Assembly (NCBI GenBank): GCA_001804885.1
Contig: MHBM01000161.1
Location: 1-42,050 of the forward strand
Reading direction: 5' to 3'
DNA: 42,050 nt
DNA from: Lentisphaerae bacterium RIFOXYA12_FULL_48_11
GTDB taxonomy: Bacteria > Verrucomicrobiota > Kiritimatiellia > UBA8416 > YA12-FULL-48-11
The notes under the pieces are model-generated. The model had not been told where the DNA came from. It made no database searches and worked only from the letters and a program-made list of their open reading frames with translations. This document shows, in pieces, positions 24,618 to 33,430 of the stretch. The number at the start of each line of letters is the position of its first letter. The stretch's first letter is position 1. The position numbers were made by a program, and so were the translations under genes.

Positions 24618-25778
24618 ATGAGCGAAATCAAAATCCATAAAATCGGCATCATCATGAACGGCGTTACAGGACGTATGGGCACAAACCAGCATCTCATGCG
24701 GTCCATGGTCGCCATCATCAAGCAGGGTGGGGTAAAATTAAGTTCATCGGAATATATCATGCCCGATCCTGTGCTTGTCGGCCGTAATCCTCTGAAACTA
24801 CGGCAACTCGCCGAACGGTCAGGGGTGAAACGCTGGACAGTCAACCTCGACGAGGCCCTCGCAGACAAGCAGAACACTATTTATTTCGACGCACAGACAA
24901 CCGACCGGCGGGTTGATGCTGTAAAGAGGGCCATCAAGGCTGGTAAACACATCTACTGCGAAAAACCTATAGCCACAAATACACGCGAAGCGTACGACCT
25001 CTACAAGCTCGCCAGAAAATCCGGCGTAAAGAACGGAGTCGTACAGGACAAGCTCTGGCTGCCCGGCATGATGAAACTCCAGGAATTGATCCGCCGCGAT
25101 TTCTTCGGAAAAATCCTGTCCGTTCGCGGCGAATTCGGCTACTGGGTTTTCGAAGGAGATACAATACCTCTTCAGCGCCCGTCCTGGAATTACCGGAAAG
25201 AAGAAGGCGGCGGTATAATAATAGATATGCTTTGTCACTGGCGCTATGTGCTCGACAATATTTTCGGTGGTGTTCAGGCAGTGTCATGTCTCGGCGCAAC
25301 ACACATTCCAGAACGTTTCGACGAGCACGGGCGAAAATACAAAGCCACCGCAGACGATGCAGCTTATGCAACATTTGAACTGGAAGACGGCATTATTGCG
25401 CAATTCAATTCCTCCTGGACAGTGCGTGTACGCCGCGATGATCTTCTCACACTGCAGGTTGACGGTACAAAAGGATCAGCAGTAGCAGGGCTTCGCGATG
25501 TCTGGGTTCAGCCATATAGCGCGTCACCACGTGCCGTCTGGAATCCGGATGTACCCCAGCCTATAAACTTCTTTGACACCTGGCAGAAACTGCCAGACCA
25601 GCGAGAATACGACAACGCCTTTAAAATCCAGTGGGAACTTTTCCTCCGCCATGTGGTAAAAAATGAACCGTTCAGATGGTCGCTTCTCGAAGGAGCAAAG
25701 GGTGTTCAGCTCGCAGAGAAAGGCCTTGAATCATGGTCCAAGCGATCCTGGGTTAAAATTCCAGAATTGAAGAAATAA
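24618..25778 (+). CDS. Gfo/Idh/MocA family oxidoreductase
   Basis: AAGAGGT precedes the ATG. The N-terminal Rossmann fold begins KIGIIMNGVTGRMG, an unusual dinucleotide-binding loop with an inserted VTGR segment. The family motif CEKPIA holds E115/K116/P117 and the following region has QDKLWLPGM. The C-terminal alpha/beta domain includes GGGIIIDMLCHWRYVLD, with a His where the substrate-side catalytic residue is usual. Members oxidise or reduce a hydroxyl or ketone on sugars, sugar acids or inositols with NAD(P). Length 386 is normal. It is the third gene of the operon and cytoplasmic. Confidence 0.9.
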   Translation: MSEIKIHKIGIIMNGVTGRMGTNQHLMRSMVAIIKQGGVKLSSSEYIMPDPVLVGRNPLKLRQLAERSGVKRWTVNLDEALADKQNTIYFDAQTTDRRVDAVKRAIKAGKHIYCEKPIATNTREAYDLYKLARKSGVKNGVVQDKLWLPGMMKLQELIRRDFFGKILSVRGEFGYWVFEGDTIPLQRPSWNYRKEEGGGIIIDMLCHWRYVLDNIFGGVQAVSCLGATHIPERFDEHGRKYKATADDAAYATFELEDGIIAQFNSSWTVRVRRDDLLTLQVDGTKGSAVAGLRDVWVQPYSASPRAVWNPDVPQPINFFDTWQKLPDQREYDNAFKIQWELFLRHVVKNEPFRWSLLEGAKGVQLAEKGLESWSKRSWVKIPELKK

Positions 25779-25791
25779 GGAATAATCAGTC

Positions 25792-26583
25792 ATGAATAAA
25801 CAAATTCAAAACTTGAAACATGTTTCCTTAATCACTGGAGCAGGACGAGGGATTGGTTATGGAATCGCAGAATGCCTGGCAAAGGACGGCAGTGATATCG
25901 TGGTGTGCGACGTTCACGAGGAATCTGCGGTGGCAGAGGCAATGAACAACCTGCGTAAGCTCGGCGCTGAAGTCCTCTATTGCCGTGCAGATGTTACTGA
26001 TGCTGCAGCACGCAAGTGCATGCTGGCCGAAATCAAGGCTAAATTCGGGCGGCTCAATGTCCTGGTCAACAACGCGGGCGTTGCACCAAAAGTACGAGCC
26101 GATATTCTTGAAGCAACCGAGGAAAGTTTTGAGCGTCTCATAAAGATTAACCTGCAAGGTCCGTATTTTCTGACCCAGGCAGTCGCTAACTGGATGATTG
26201 AACAGAAGAAGTCAGACGTTTCCTTCAAGGGGTATATAATCAATATTTCTTCCATTTCAGCTTCGGTAGCTTCTGTCAGCCGCGGGGAATATTGTATTTC
26301 AAAGGCGGGTGTGAACATGGCGACAAAACTCTGGGCCGCCCGCCTTGGTGAATTTGATATCCCGGTCTACGAGATTCAACCCGGCATAATCAAAACCGAC
26401 ATGACCGCTGCAGTTACGGCAAAATATGACAAGCTGATATCTGAGGGACTTCTGCTGCAGGCACGCTGGGGCCTTCCTTTAGATATAGGCCGCGCAGCAG
26501 CAATGATGGTACGTGGCGATATTGCCTACTCCACCGGACAGATAATCATGGTTGACGGCGGTCAACTGGTGCAGAGATTGTAG
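25792..26583 (+). CDS. Short-chain dehydrogenase/reductase
   Basis: AAGGAAT lies upstream of the ATG, which is 13 bases after the preceding gene. Classical SDR features are all visible: TGAGRGIG (residues 15-22) for NAD(P) binding, NNAG (93-96), the catalytic Ser at about 153, and Y167/K171 in YCISK. The segment PGIIKTDM follows the active site. At 263 residues it resembles FabG-type enzymes, and annotation as 3-ketoacyl-ACP reductase would be tempting. The operon context suggests a sugar or polyol dehydrogenase instead. Confidence 0.9.
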   Translation: MNKQIQNLKHVSLITGAGRGIGYGIAECLAKDGSDIVVCDVHEESAVAEAMNNLRKLGAEVLYCRADVTDAAARKCMLAEIKAKFGRLNVLVNNAGVAPKVRADILEATEESFERLIKINLQGPYFLTQAVANWMIEQKKSDVSFKGYIINISSISASVASVSRGEYCISKAGVNMATKLWAARLGEFDIPVYEIQPGIIKTDMTAAVTAKYDKLISEGLLLQARWGLPLDIGRAAAMMVRGDIAYSTGQIIMVDGGQLVQRL

Positions 26584-26587
26584 GATG

Positions 26588-26650
26588 TTGGGTAGGGCGC
26601 GACCGCCGGGCGCGCCGTTACCTGATGATAGGACGGCGGGTCCGGCGGCT
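26588..26650. repeat. GC-rich palindromic repeat inside the operon
   Basis: In the 84-base gap between the SDR and flavoprotein genes, GGCGCG (26596-26601) and CGCGCC (26611-26616) form a 6-bp stem, and CGGCGGGTCCGGCGG lies just after. The block is far richer in GC than its surroundings and resembles an inserted REP-like element. It could lower or stabilise expression of the two parts of the operon. Confidence 0.5.
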
Positions 26651-26667
26651 TATGAACTGAGGAAGCC

Positions 26668-28629
26668 ATGAACGAAACAAAACTGAAACTGGAAGGCAAA
26701 GAGATTCCCGTCTGCCATGTACATACACTGGTCATAGGCAGCGGAGCAGCCGGACTGAACGCGGCGCTGCAGTGTCACAGGAAAGGTGTGCAGGATCTTC
26801 TGATCATCACCGAAGGTCTGCAGATGGGCACTTCAATCAATACCGGCAGCGACAAGCAGACTTATTACAAGCTCGCGATGTGTGGTGCCGATACCGATGC
26901 ACCCAAGGTTATGGCAGAAACGTACATGGCAGGCGGTAGCATGCATGGCGATCTTGCCCTGGTGGAGGCGAGTCTCTCCGCAAGGGCCTTTCTGCACCTC
27001 GTCAATCTTGGTGTCCCTTTTCCGCAGGACAAGTACGGACAGTTCGTGGGCTATAAAACCGATCATGATCCACGCCAACGCGCAACATCCATAGGTCCAT
27101 ATACTTCACGCGAAATGTGCCGAGCACTAATCAGCGAAATCCAGCGTTGCGGTATTCCCGTACGGGAACAGAGAATTGTTGTTTCGCTATTGACCACAGA
27201 AGAGAACGGACAGAAACGGGTTGTCGGGGCGGTGGCACTGGATGAGAAAGGTGCTCTTGAATTATACGCTTCCGAAAATGTGATTTTCGCCGCAGGTGGA
27301 CCAGGAGGACTTTACAAAACCAGCGTTTACCCTCCTGTTCATACTGGTTCTATAGGAGTTGCCCTGATGGCCGGCGCGAAAGCGCAAAGCCTTCCCGAAT
27401 CACAGTATGGCCTGGCTTCCATAAAATTCAGATGGAATGTATCAGGCACATACATGCAGGTTGTCCCCCGATTCATAAGCACAGCGGCAGACGGCAAAAG
27501 CGATGAACGGGAATTCATGCCTGATTACTTTGATTCTCCAGGAACCATGAATTCGATGGTATTCCTTAAAGGCTACCAGTGGCCTTTCGATTCCCGTAAA
27601 ATTACCGGCGGATCATCCATCGTCGATATCCTTGTTTACATTGAAACAGTGATCAAGAACCGCCGCGTATTTCTGGATTTCCACCAGAATCCAGCCGGTT
27701 TTGATTTCAAGGATCTTAGCGATGAAGCCAGGACCTATCTTGCCAACTCCAATGCCCTTCTGGATACACCGATTGCACGTTTGCAGAAAATGAACCCTGG
27801 TGCCATTGAACTTTACAGGGATCATGGCATCGACATAACCAGCGAGCCTCTTGAAATAGCAGTCTGCGCACAACATAATAACGGTGGGCTTGCCGGCAAC
27901 CTGTGGTGGGAATCCACCAATATTAAGCATCTCTTCCCGGTTGGCGAAGTAAACGGATCACATGGTGTCTATCGCCCGGGCGGATCAGCCCTGAATTCCG
28001 GGCAGGTAGCCGGGTTCCGCGCAGCCGATTATATTGCCGCACGTTACAACGAGTGGACAGTAAGTCAGGCGGTCTTCCTGTCGGCAGCTCTCACAACATT
28101 AAAAGAAATTGGCATTATTATCGGGCAAAAGAGCGACTCCGACTGGCGTTCGGAACGCGATGAACTGCAGAAGCGTATGAGCCGGGCTGCCGCACATATA
28201 AGATCCAAGGCTGATCTTGATAAAGCAGTAGCGGATGCTTGGGTACAATGGAAACGACTGCAGAATTCCGGATGTGCCGGGTCAGCAGAAGAGATTCGTG
28301 AGTCAATGTGCAACCGCCAACTTTGTTTTGCACACGCGGTTTACCTTGAAGCCGTGAACTTTGCCGTTAAAAGCGGTGCAGGAAGCCGCGGCTCCTGTAT
28401 AGTGCTTGATCCGAAAGGTACAAGGGCACATAACAGGCTCAACGCGGAGCAATGGAGTTTTGCGCCGGAAGATCAATCTTTCCGTGACAAGGTTCTCGAA
28501 ACAGTTGCTTCTCCCGACGGCAGGGTACAGTCCAGCTGGGTACCGCGCCGCCAACTGCCAGAGAGCGACTCCTGGTTTGAAACTGCCTGGGCGGCATATA
28601 GAGATGGAGTGATTTACAGCGGTAAGTGA
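26668..28629 (+). CDS. FAD-dependent oxidoreductase of the fumarate reductase/succinate dehydrogenase family
   Basis: GAGGAAG precedes the ATG. The N-terminal FAD-binding motif is VIGSGAAGLNAA (residues 22-33), followed by GTSINTGSDKQTYYKL at the flavin region. The usual covalent-FAD His context of FrdA/SdhA (SHT) is absent, so flavin is probably held non-covalently. A C-terminal FAD segment has FPVGEVNGSHG with YRPGGSALNSGQVAG, the classic end of the FAD domain, and an Arg in the RPGG context. The 653 residues include a large helical C-terminus. There is no signal peptide or haem motif. It probably oxidises a carbon-carbon bond or a hydroxyl in the pathway substrate, with an unknown electron acceptor. 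Confidence 0.85.
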   Translation: MNETKLKLEGKEIPVCHVHTLVIGSGAAGLNAALQCHRKGVQDLLIITEGLQMGTSINTGSDKQTYYKLAMCGADTDAPKVMAETYMAGGSMHGDLALVEASLSARAFLHLVNLGVPFPQDKYGQFVGYKTDHDPRQRATSIGPYTSREMCRALISEIQRCGIPVREQRIVVSLLTTEENGQKRVVGAVALDEKGALELYASENVIFAAGGPGGLYKTSVYPPVHTGSIGVALMAGAKAQSLPESQYGLASIKFRWNVSGTYMQVVPRFISTAADGKSDEREFMPDYFDSPGTMNSMVFLKGYQWPFDSRKITGGSSIVDILVYIETVIKNRRVFLDFHQNPAGFDFKDLSDEARTYLANSNALLDTPIARLQKMNPGAIELYRDHGIDITSEPLEIAVCAQHNNGGLAGNLWWESTNIKHLFPVGEVNGSHGVYRPGGSALNSGQVAGFRAADYIAARYNEWTVSQAVFLSAALTTLKEIGIIIGQKSDSDWRSERDELQKRMSRAAAHIRSKADLDKAVADAWVQWKRLQNSGCAGSAEEIRESMCNRQLCFAHAVYLEAVNFAVKSGAGSRGSCIVLDPKGTRAHNRLNAEQWSFAPEDQSFRDKVLETVASPDGRVQSSWVPRRQLPESDSWFETAWAAYRDGVIYSGK

Positions 28630-28651
28630 TCAGACCTGAAAGGAAAAAACA

Positions 28652-29989
28652 ATGAACAAGGAAGCTGATTCAAAATTGACCAATAATGGTGAACTGGCCT
28701 GGTGGCAGGGAATTGACCGCTATTGCTGGGTTGTGCTTGTAATCGCTGCGCTCGGCTGGCTTTTCGATATGATGGACCAGCAGCTCTTCAATCTGGTTCG
28801 CGTCCAATCACTCAGAGAACTGCTCGAAAAGGTTTATCCCGATCCCGCTGTACTTGATGGACATGTGAAACAGATTGGCGGATATATCACGGCAATTTTT
28901 CTTATCGGCTGGTCAGTCGGAGGATTTTTCTTCGGGGTTCTCGGTGACAAAATCGGTCGAACACGCACCATGATCTTTACTATTCTCGTTTATGCCGGAT
29001 TCACAGGGTTAACAGGACTTGCACAAACCTGGCAACAGTATGCAATATGCAGATTTCTGACTGCACTGGGAGTGGGCGGCGAGTGGGCGGCCGGAGCGGC
29101 AATCGTGGCTGAAGTATTCCCGCAGCGTTCAAGAACCATGGCTCTTGGCGTACTCCAATCGCTCTCAACGGTTGGCAACATGATGGCAGCAGTTATCACT
29201 TACACAATAGCCTTCATTCCTGCCTCGAACTGGCGCTGGGTTTATTTCATCGGCACAGTGCCAGCCCTGCTTGTCCTCTGGATCCGTCGATCGGTAAAGG
29301 AACCGGAATACTGGAAACATGCAAAGGAAGAAGCAGGCGGACGGAAAAACCTGGGATCTATCAGCGAGCTCATTACGGATCCACAACTTCTGCGCAATAC
29401 GATTTCCGGTCTGTTACTGGGTATCGCCGGAATAGGAGCATTATGGGGCGTGAGTTTTTTCGGTACCGACCTGCTGATAAGCACATTGCAGGGTAAACCA
29501 GCAGCAGAAATCGACAAACTGAAAAGCATCGAGTTTTTCGTCCGCCAGTCAGGCGCCCTGCTGGGAGCGCTCGCGTTTGCAGTGGTATGCAACCGTCATT
29601 CGAGAAAAATGGCCTTCCACCTGTGGTTTGCCCTGGCTTGGATTTCGGTTCTTGCATATTTCGGAATAGTCAGCCGATTCACTGGTGACACGGCATTTCG
29701 GGTTGCGCTGGTACTGGGTTTCATAATGGGATTTGGAACACTCGGTCCTCTTACCGGTTACACGATATATTTCCCTGAGTTATTCCCCACCAGGCTACGA
29801 ACAACCGGTTGCGGCATCTGTTACAATGGTGGAAGAATTGTGGCAGCAATTGCACCGTGGCTATTCGGTTCCATGGCCAAAAGCTACGGACTGCCGATTG
29901 CTGCAGCGATTGTTTCATCCGTGTATATACTCGGTTTTATCGGCACAATCATCGGCCCCGAAACAAAAGGCAAGCCACTGCCGGAATAA
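28652..29989 (+). CDS. MFS transporter, metabolite:proton symporter type
   Basis: AAAGGAA lies before the ATG, 22 bases after the flavoprotein stop. The 445-residue protein has about 12 membrane segments. After the first helix comes GWLFDMMDQQLFNLV, then the motif-A loop GVLGDKIGRTRTM and the Arg-bearing ICRFLTALGVGGEWAAG, typical of acid and sugar-type proton symporters of the AAHS/SHS group. These carry small organic acids, aromatic acids or sialic acid-like compounds. In the operon it should import the substrate of the downstream oxidations. It is the last gene of the set. Confidence 0.9.
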   Translation: MNKEADSKLTNNGELAWWQGIDRYCWVVLVIAALGWLFDMMDQQLFNLVRVQSLRELLEKVYPDPAVLDGHVKQIGGYITAIFLIGWSVGGFFFGVLGDKIGRTRTMIFTILVYAGFTGLTGLAQTWQQYAICRFLTALGVGGEWAAGAAIVAEVFPQRSRTMALGVLQSLSTVGNMMAAVITYTIAFIPASNWRWVYFIGTVPALLVLWIRRSVKEPEYWKHAKEEAGGRKNLGSISELITDPQLLRNTISGLLLGIAGIGALWGVSFFGTDLLISTLQGKPAAEIDKLKSIEFFVRQSGALLGALAFAVVCNRHSRKMAFHLWFALAWISVLAYFGIVSRFTGDTAFRVALVLGFIMGFGTLGPLTGYTIYFPELFPTRLRTTGCGICYNGGRIVAAIAPWLFGSMAKSYGLPIAAAIVSSVYILGFIGTIIGPETKGKPLPE

Positions 29990-30034
29990 ACAACAAAAGG
30001 CTTCAGTCCATAATACTGGAAGTTGTAACTTTTT

Positions 30035-30142
30035 GGAGTGCGCTGGCTTGACAGCGCTTTTGCAAGCTTTCCACCTGTCCAAAAAGCGGCGTCCAACCGT
30101 CGGCTGACGGACTACGGCTTGGCAGGCAAGCCGCCGCATTCC
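30035..30142. repeat. 108-bp repeat element with inverted ends
   Basis: The left end GGAGTGCGCTGGCTTGAC and the inverted right end (GGAATGCGGCGGCTTGCC read on the minus strand) match in 14 of 18 positions. Inside, CCGTCGGCTGACGGACTACGG is a palindrome-containing core related to the one at 13240-13266. Elements of this kind, with ends that code for phrases like AGKPPHSKS, recur between genes in PVC genomes by my recollection. It lies 45 bases after the MFS stop codon. Confidence 0.7.
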
Positions 30143-30214
30143 AAATCATGTCTCCGATATCATTCTGTGTGTTCGAATACAAAAAAAATCCCGCATGATC
30201 CATGTTTACCCAAA

Positions 30215-31690
30215 CTATTTCTTCACAGATTGTTCCACCGGCACAGGGCTCTTGAACAGGGCAACTCCGTAGACTGCAGGACATGCAGCAGCGGCAGTAA
30301 TACGCAGCCTGATTTTGGTTGTGGTTATATCCTTCGACCTGATCAGGCGCCGATTGCCTATGCTCGTGGCTGTGGCAAATTCTTCCCACTTGTCATTCTT
30401 CCAGCAGTCCACTGCAACGCTCTCTATCCTCTGGCCAAGCGGCAGGTATTCGCGAAGCTGGACCACATTGAACGTCACAGGTTTGCCCATGTCGAGAACC
30501 AGCTCAGGTGTCTTGGCTTCATCATCCGTTGCCCAGTAACTCCCGCTCTTCTGTTTCAGAACGTTGGCTGGAGCAAATTGATCGTCATTACCGCGCGTGT
30601 TACTGGCAGAAACTTTGGCTTTCCTCGCAAGATTCTTCTCAAATGTCTCATCCAGTATTTTCTTCCATTCACGCAGATTCTTTGCATCAATCTCGTGAAC
30701 CAGGCCGCGGCGGTCCGGCGGAACATTCAGGATCAGGTTGGCGCCGCGACCGACCGATTCGTAATAAATCTTGAGCAGGTGATCAACGGACTTGACCTTC
30801 TCATCTTCCTTGGCGTGATAAAACCAGCCTGGTCGAATTGAAACATCAACTTCTGCCGGCATCCAGGCCGAGCCTGGCCTGTCACCCTTGTTAAGGTTTC
30901 CAGTACCAGCCGAGCCTGGTCTTGCTTCATCGGCATTAAAAGTCGCCCAGCAGGTCTCGCCGGCAAAACCGGACTCGTTGCCTACCCAGCGTACATCAGG
31001 TCCGCCGTCGCTGAACATACAGGCATCAGGCTGAAGCTCCCGGACTATCGACCAGGTATTCTTCCAGTCATAGTATGTGCGGTTGTCTATCTTCCTCTTT
31101 TCCTTCGCACCGCCGTAATAACCGTCTCCGCCGTTGGCACCGTCAAACCACATCTCGAAGATCGGTCCGTAATTTGCAAGCAGTTCGCGGAGCTGGTTGC
31201 GGTAATAGGTTATGTATTCCGGCGTGGCATAGTCCTTGTGATTACGATCCCATGGCGAAAGGTAAGTTCCAAACTTCAGGCCATGCTTTTTACAGGCATC
31301 TGCGAATTCTTTTACCATATCGCCTTTGCCCTTCTTCCATGGGCTGTTTTTGATCGAATGATCCGTGTATTTGCTTGGCCACAGGCAGAAGCCATCGTGG
31401 TGTTTACATGTAAGAACAACACCTTTCATGCCTCCGTCTTTCAGGACGCGGACAATTTTGTCGGCATTAAATTCAGTGGGATTGAAGATGTCGGGCGACT
31501 CGTCGCCATAACCCCATTCCTTGTCAGTAAACGTGTTTACAGTGAAGTGGATGAATGCGTACATTTCCATCTCATGCCACTTGAGCTGGCGGTCGCTCGG
31601 GAGATGACCGTACGGTGCAGGCGGATTTGAGGCGAATAGAACTGACGCCGACATGAATACCAGGGTTAAGAACGAGAACAGACATTTCAT
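30215..31690 (-). CDS. Secreted GH29 alpha-L-fucosidase with C-terminal discoidin-like domain
   Basis: AAGGAGGT lies 6 nt before the ATG. A signal peptide (about 1-20) is followed by the GH29 barrel. Family segments include MEMYAFIHFTVNTFTDKEWG, CKHHDGFCLWPSKYT (H97/H98) and FEMWFDGANGG. The Asp of WFDGA (D183) is the nucleophile position. The last 130 residues form an F5/8 type C (CBM32-like) domain (YWATDDEAKTPELVLDMGKP, VQLREY). The enzyme should release fucose from algal or plant polysaccharide or host-type glycans outside the cytoplasm. Length is 491 residues. It stands alone on this strand. Confidence 0.94.
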   Translation of the reverse strand: MKCLFSFLTLVFMSASVLFASNPPAPYGHLPSDRQLKWHEMEMYAFIHFTVNTFTDKEWGYGDESPDIFNPTEFNADKIVRVLKDGGMKGVVLTCKHHDGFCLWPSKYTDHSIKNSPWKKGKGDMVKEFADACKKHGLKFGTYLSPWDRNHKDYATPEYITYYRNQLRELLANYGPIFEMWFDGANGGDGYYGGAKEKRKIDNRTYYDWKNTWSIVRELQPDACMFSDGGPDVRWVGNESGFAGETCWATFNADEARPGSAGTGNLNKGDRPGSAWMPAEVDVSIRPGWFYHAKEDEKVKSVDHLLKIYYESVGRGANLILNVPPDRRGLVHEIDAKNLREWKKILDETFEKNLARKAKVSASNTRGNDDQFAPANVLKQKSGSYWATDDEAKTPELVLDMGKPVTFNVVQLREYLPLGQRIESVAVDCWKNDKWEEFATATSIGNRRLIRSKDITTTKIRLRITAAAACPAVYGVALFKSPVPVEQSVKK

Positions 31691-31994
31691 TGAGACCTCC
31701 TTGTTAATAAACAGGCAGTATTCTTAAACACAGGCGGAACAAAATGGCAAGCGCAAGCTGTGAAGCGTTATTTGCCTGGGATGAACTTCATAAATATTGG
31801 TAGATTCTCCTTTTATTTTTCGCGTCCGCGCGGAATGCGAACCGCAGGCAACATTTCGATGCCCGGATTCACCTTCGTAAAACTGTCCAATTTCAGGGGA
31901 GCAGGTCATCAATCTTCACCCGACCGCAATGCACATTTATTGCGATTAGAATTACTGGTTGAAACTGCTTATCGATGGGGGTACACTTAAACAC
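31691..31994. other. Divergent intergenic region
   Basis: These 304 bases lie between the fucosidase gene and the rightward membrane-protein gene. A GC-rich patch at 31824-31842 holds the short near-palindrome CGCGTCCGCGCG. A 76-codon frame at 31760 has no ribosome binding site and an unlikely product, and I do not call it. No clear promoter was found. Confidence 0.45.
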
Positions 31995-32480
31995 ATGTGG
32001 TCTTTAGCATTCATCCTGATTCTACTTCTTTCACCACTGATTATTGGCGTGGGATTAGCCGTTATATTCAAAAAGCCACGTTCGGACATACTCGCACTTT
32101 TAGTAAGTTCGTTCTTACTATTGATAGTTGAGTTGCTTGTTCTAAAATTAAGAGTTCCCTTTTCCAGACACTCTCTCTTGCCAGAAAACGTAACCACAAT
32201 AATCCTACTGACAGATGTGTTAGCAACTATTACCGGAATGCTGATTATTCCTTTCATCCTTACGAGATGGGGAATTGAGGCGGTTGACTATATTAGAAGC
32301 GAACGCCATGCCCTGATTCGACAAGAATCAAAAGGTAACACTATCTTGGGTATCTTGTTCGGAGTCTGGTTTGTATTAATTATTGCACAATCATTGTCTA
32401 CAAGCATCGAGTCAAGTGTGCCTGCGTATTACAAGGCAAGATACGAAGCATTACAAAGACATGCCTTGGAACATAAATAA
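31995..32480 (+). CDS. Four-helix membrane protein of unknown function
   Basis: The start at 31995 (MWSLAFILILL) puts the first membrane helix at the N-terminus; an ATG 12 codons earlier has no advantage. Four hydrophobic segments are visible: about 2-24, 30-52, 68-95 and 117-138. A charged loop follows the third (YIRSERHALIRQESKG) and the C-terminal tail is basic with YYKARYEALQRH. No motif was recognised. It lies 13 bases before a lipoprotein gene, so the two are likely one transcript. Its composition is more AT-rich than the neighbouring hydrolase genes. It could be a newly acquired gene, but that is inference. Confidence 0.7.
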   Translation: MWSLAFILILLLSPLIIGVGLAVIFKKPRSDILALLVSSFLLLIVELLVLKLRVPFSRHSLLPENVTTIILLTDVLATITGMLIIPFILTRWGIEAVDYIRSERHALIRQESKGNTILGILFGVWFVLIIAQSLSTSIESSVPAYYKARYEALQRHALEHK

Positions 32481-32493
32481 CGAGGAATTGTTT

Positions 32494-32694
32494 ATGAAGC
32501 AATTAGTCTTACTTCTCGGTACCATGTTAGTTCCCGTAATGCTTGCAGCATGTCCTCCTAAAGAGCTAAGAGGAATGGAACGCTCTCACTGCACGGTAGC
32601 CGTTAAACTCGTGTCAGCGGAGCGCATAACCGATGCGGGAGGTTTTCCAGAGGGACTATCATTCCACGCCAATGTGTTGTACGGTAGTTTCTGA
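32494..32694 (+). CDS. Lipoprotein, N-terminal part before an in-frame TGA
   Basis: GAGGA lies 8 nt before the ATG. The product is a lipoprotein signal with a textbook lipobox (VMLAAC), followed by about 48 residues and then TGA at 32692. The same frame stays open after this TGA to 33330 and codes for a sensible domain. The most economical reading is that this is the 5' part of one gene interrupted by a nonsense change, a recoding event or a sequence error. Standing alone it would be a 66-residue lipoprotein of unknown role. Confidence 0.65.
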   Translation: MKQLVLLLGTMLVPVMLAACPPKELRGMERSHCTVAVKLVSAERITDAGGFPEGLSFHANVLYGSF

Positions 32695-32727
32695 GAAATA
32701 AATACTAATGAACTACTCCGTTTTACC

Positions 32728-33330
32728 ATGCGTTCTGCGAAAACATTACCTCTTTATCCAAAGGGAACAAATTGCATTGTGTATTTAAGACACGCCACGG
32801 AATACACGATGACTTTACAGAAGACAAACGGTTGGGAGGTAGTTGATGGCGAGGACGGTATCCAGCCAAATACACCGGAGTTTCACAGTCTTGTTGAGAA
32901 AATAGGCAAGAGTATGCGTGACTTCGATAAGTTCCTCGCCGTCAAGGAGGATTTAGCATCCCTGTCTTCTCTTGAACGAAAAATGGACTCCATCATCATT
33001 CCAGAAGTGGATATCCGCTGCGGCGACATTCGTGATGTAATAGAGATGTTCAACAAAATGAGCGTTGAATTCGACAAATCTTCTCCCTCAAGCGGGGAGC
33101 GTGGCGTGAAGATTGTACTGAAGCAACCGAAAGAATCCAATGAACTACACCTCGTTCATTACCATGCCGAGAATGCTTCTCTGCTCAAGCATTTGCAGCT
33201 CAGTACATGGCTTGGACGGTGTCAATACACCATTACGAATGGAGTGGTCGAACTAAGGTTTAAAGAACAGCCGAAAGAAGGCGACCCTTTTGTACGCGAC
33301 GCTGAATCAAGTAAACCATCAAAGCGATAA
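32728..33330 (+). CDS. STN-like domain protein, continuation after the in-frame TGA
   Basis: This frame is the same as that of the lipoprotein fragment, and the 11 codons between its TGA and this ATG are open. There is no ribosome binding site before the ATG, which supports a single interrupted gene. The region about 85-185 has IIIPEVDIRCGDIRDVIEMF, ENASLLKHLQLSTWLG and YTITNGVVELRFKE, a pattern like the short STN-like domains seen in PVC lipoproteins. The upstream part has YPKGTNCIVYL, which belongs to the same protein if read through. The full product would be 278 residues, lipid-anchored and facing the periplasm. The function is unknown. Confidence 0.6.
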   Translation: MRSAKTLPLYPKGTNCIVYLRHATEYTMTLQKTNGWEVVDGEDGIQPNTPEFHSLVEKIGKSMRDFDKFLAVKEDLASLSSLERKMDSIIIPEVDIRCGDIRDVIEMFNKMSVEFDKSSPSSGERGVKIVLKQPKESNELHLVHYHAENASLLKHLQLSTWLGRCQYTITNGVVELRFKEQPKEGDPFVRDAESSKPSKR

Positions 33331-33430
33331 CGTCGTCCCGCATGGGAGAAGCTGGCATGTCCCAACGGGACTCACGTCCGCGAAATGACACCTGCTCCTT
33401 CTTACCCTACCCGCAAATATGATTCACCAG

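Noticed and set aside
30038..30841. A 267-codon plus-strand frame covering the repeat element and the end of the fucosidase gene
   Set aside because: It begins inside the repeat and continues as antisense of GH29; it has no domain pattern.
31760..31990. A 76-codon plus-strand frame between the fucosidase and the membrane protein
   Set aside because: No ribosome binding site, no signal peptide, and an unlikely amino acid mix.
32692..32694. Genome-wide recoding of TGA as an explanation for the split lipoprotein
   Set aside because: Other genes in the window, such as the ceramidase-like gene, end in TGA at natural C-termini, so TGA is a normal stop here.
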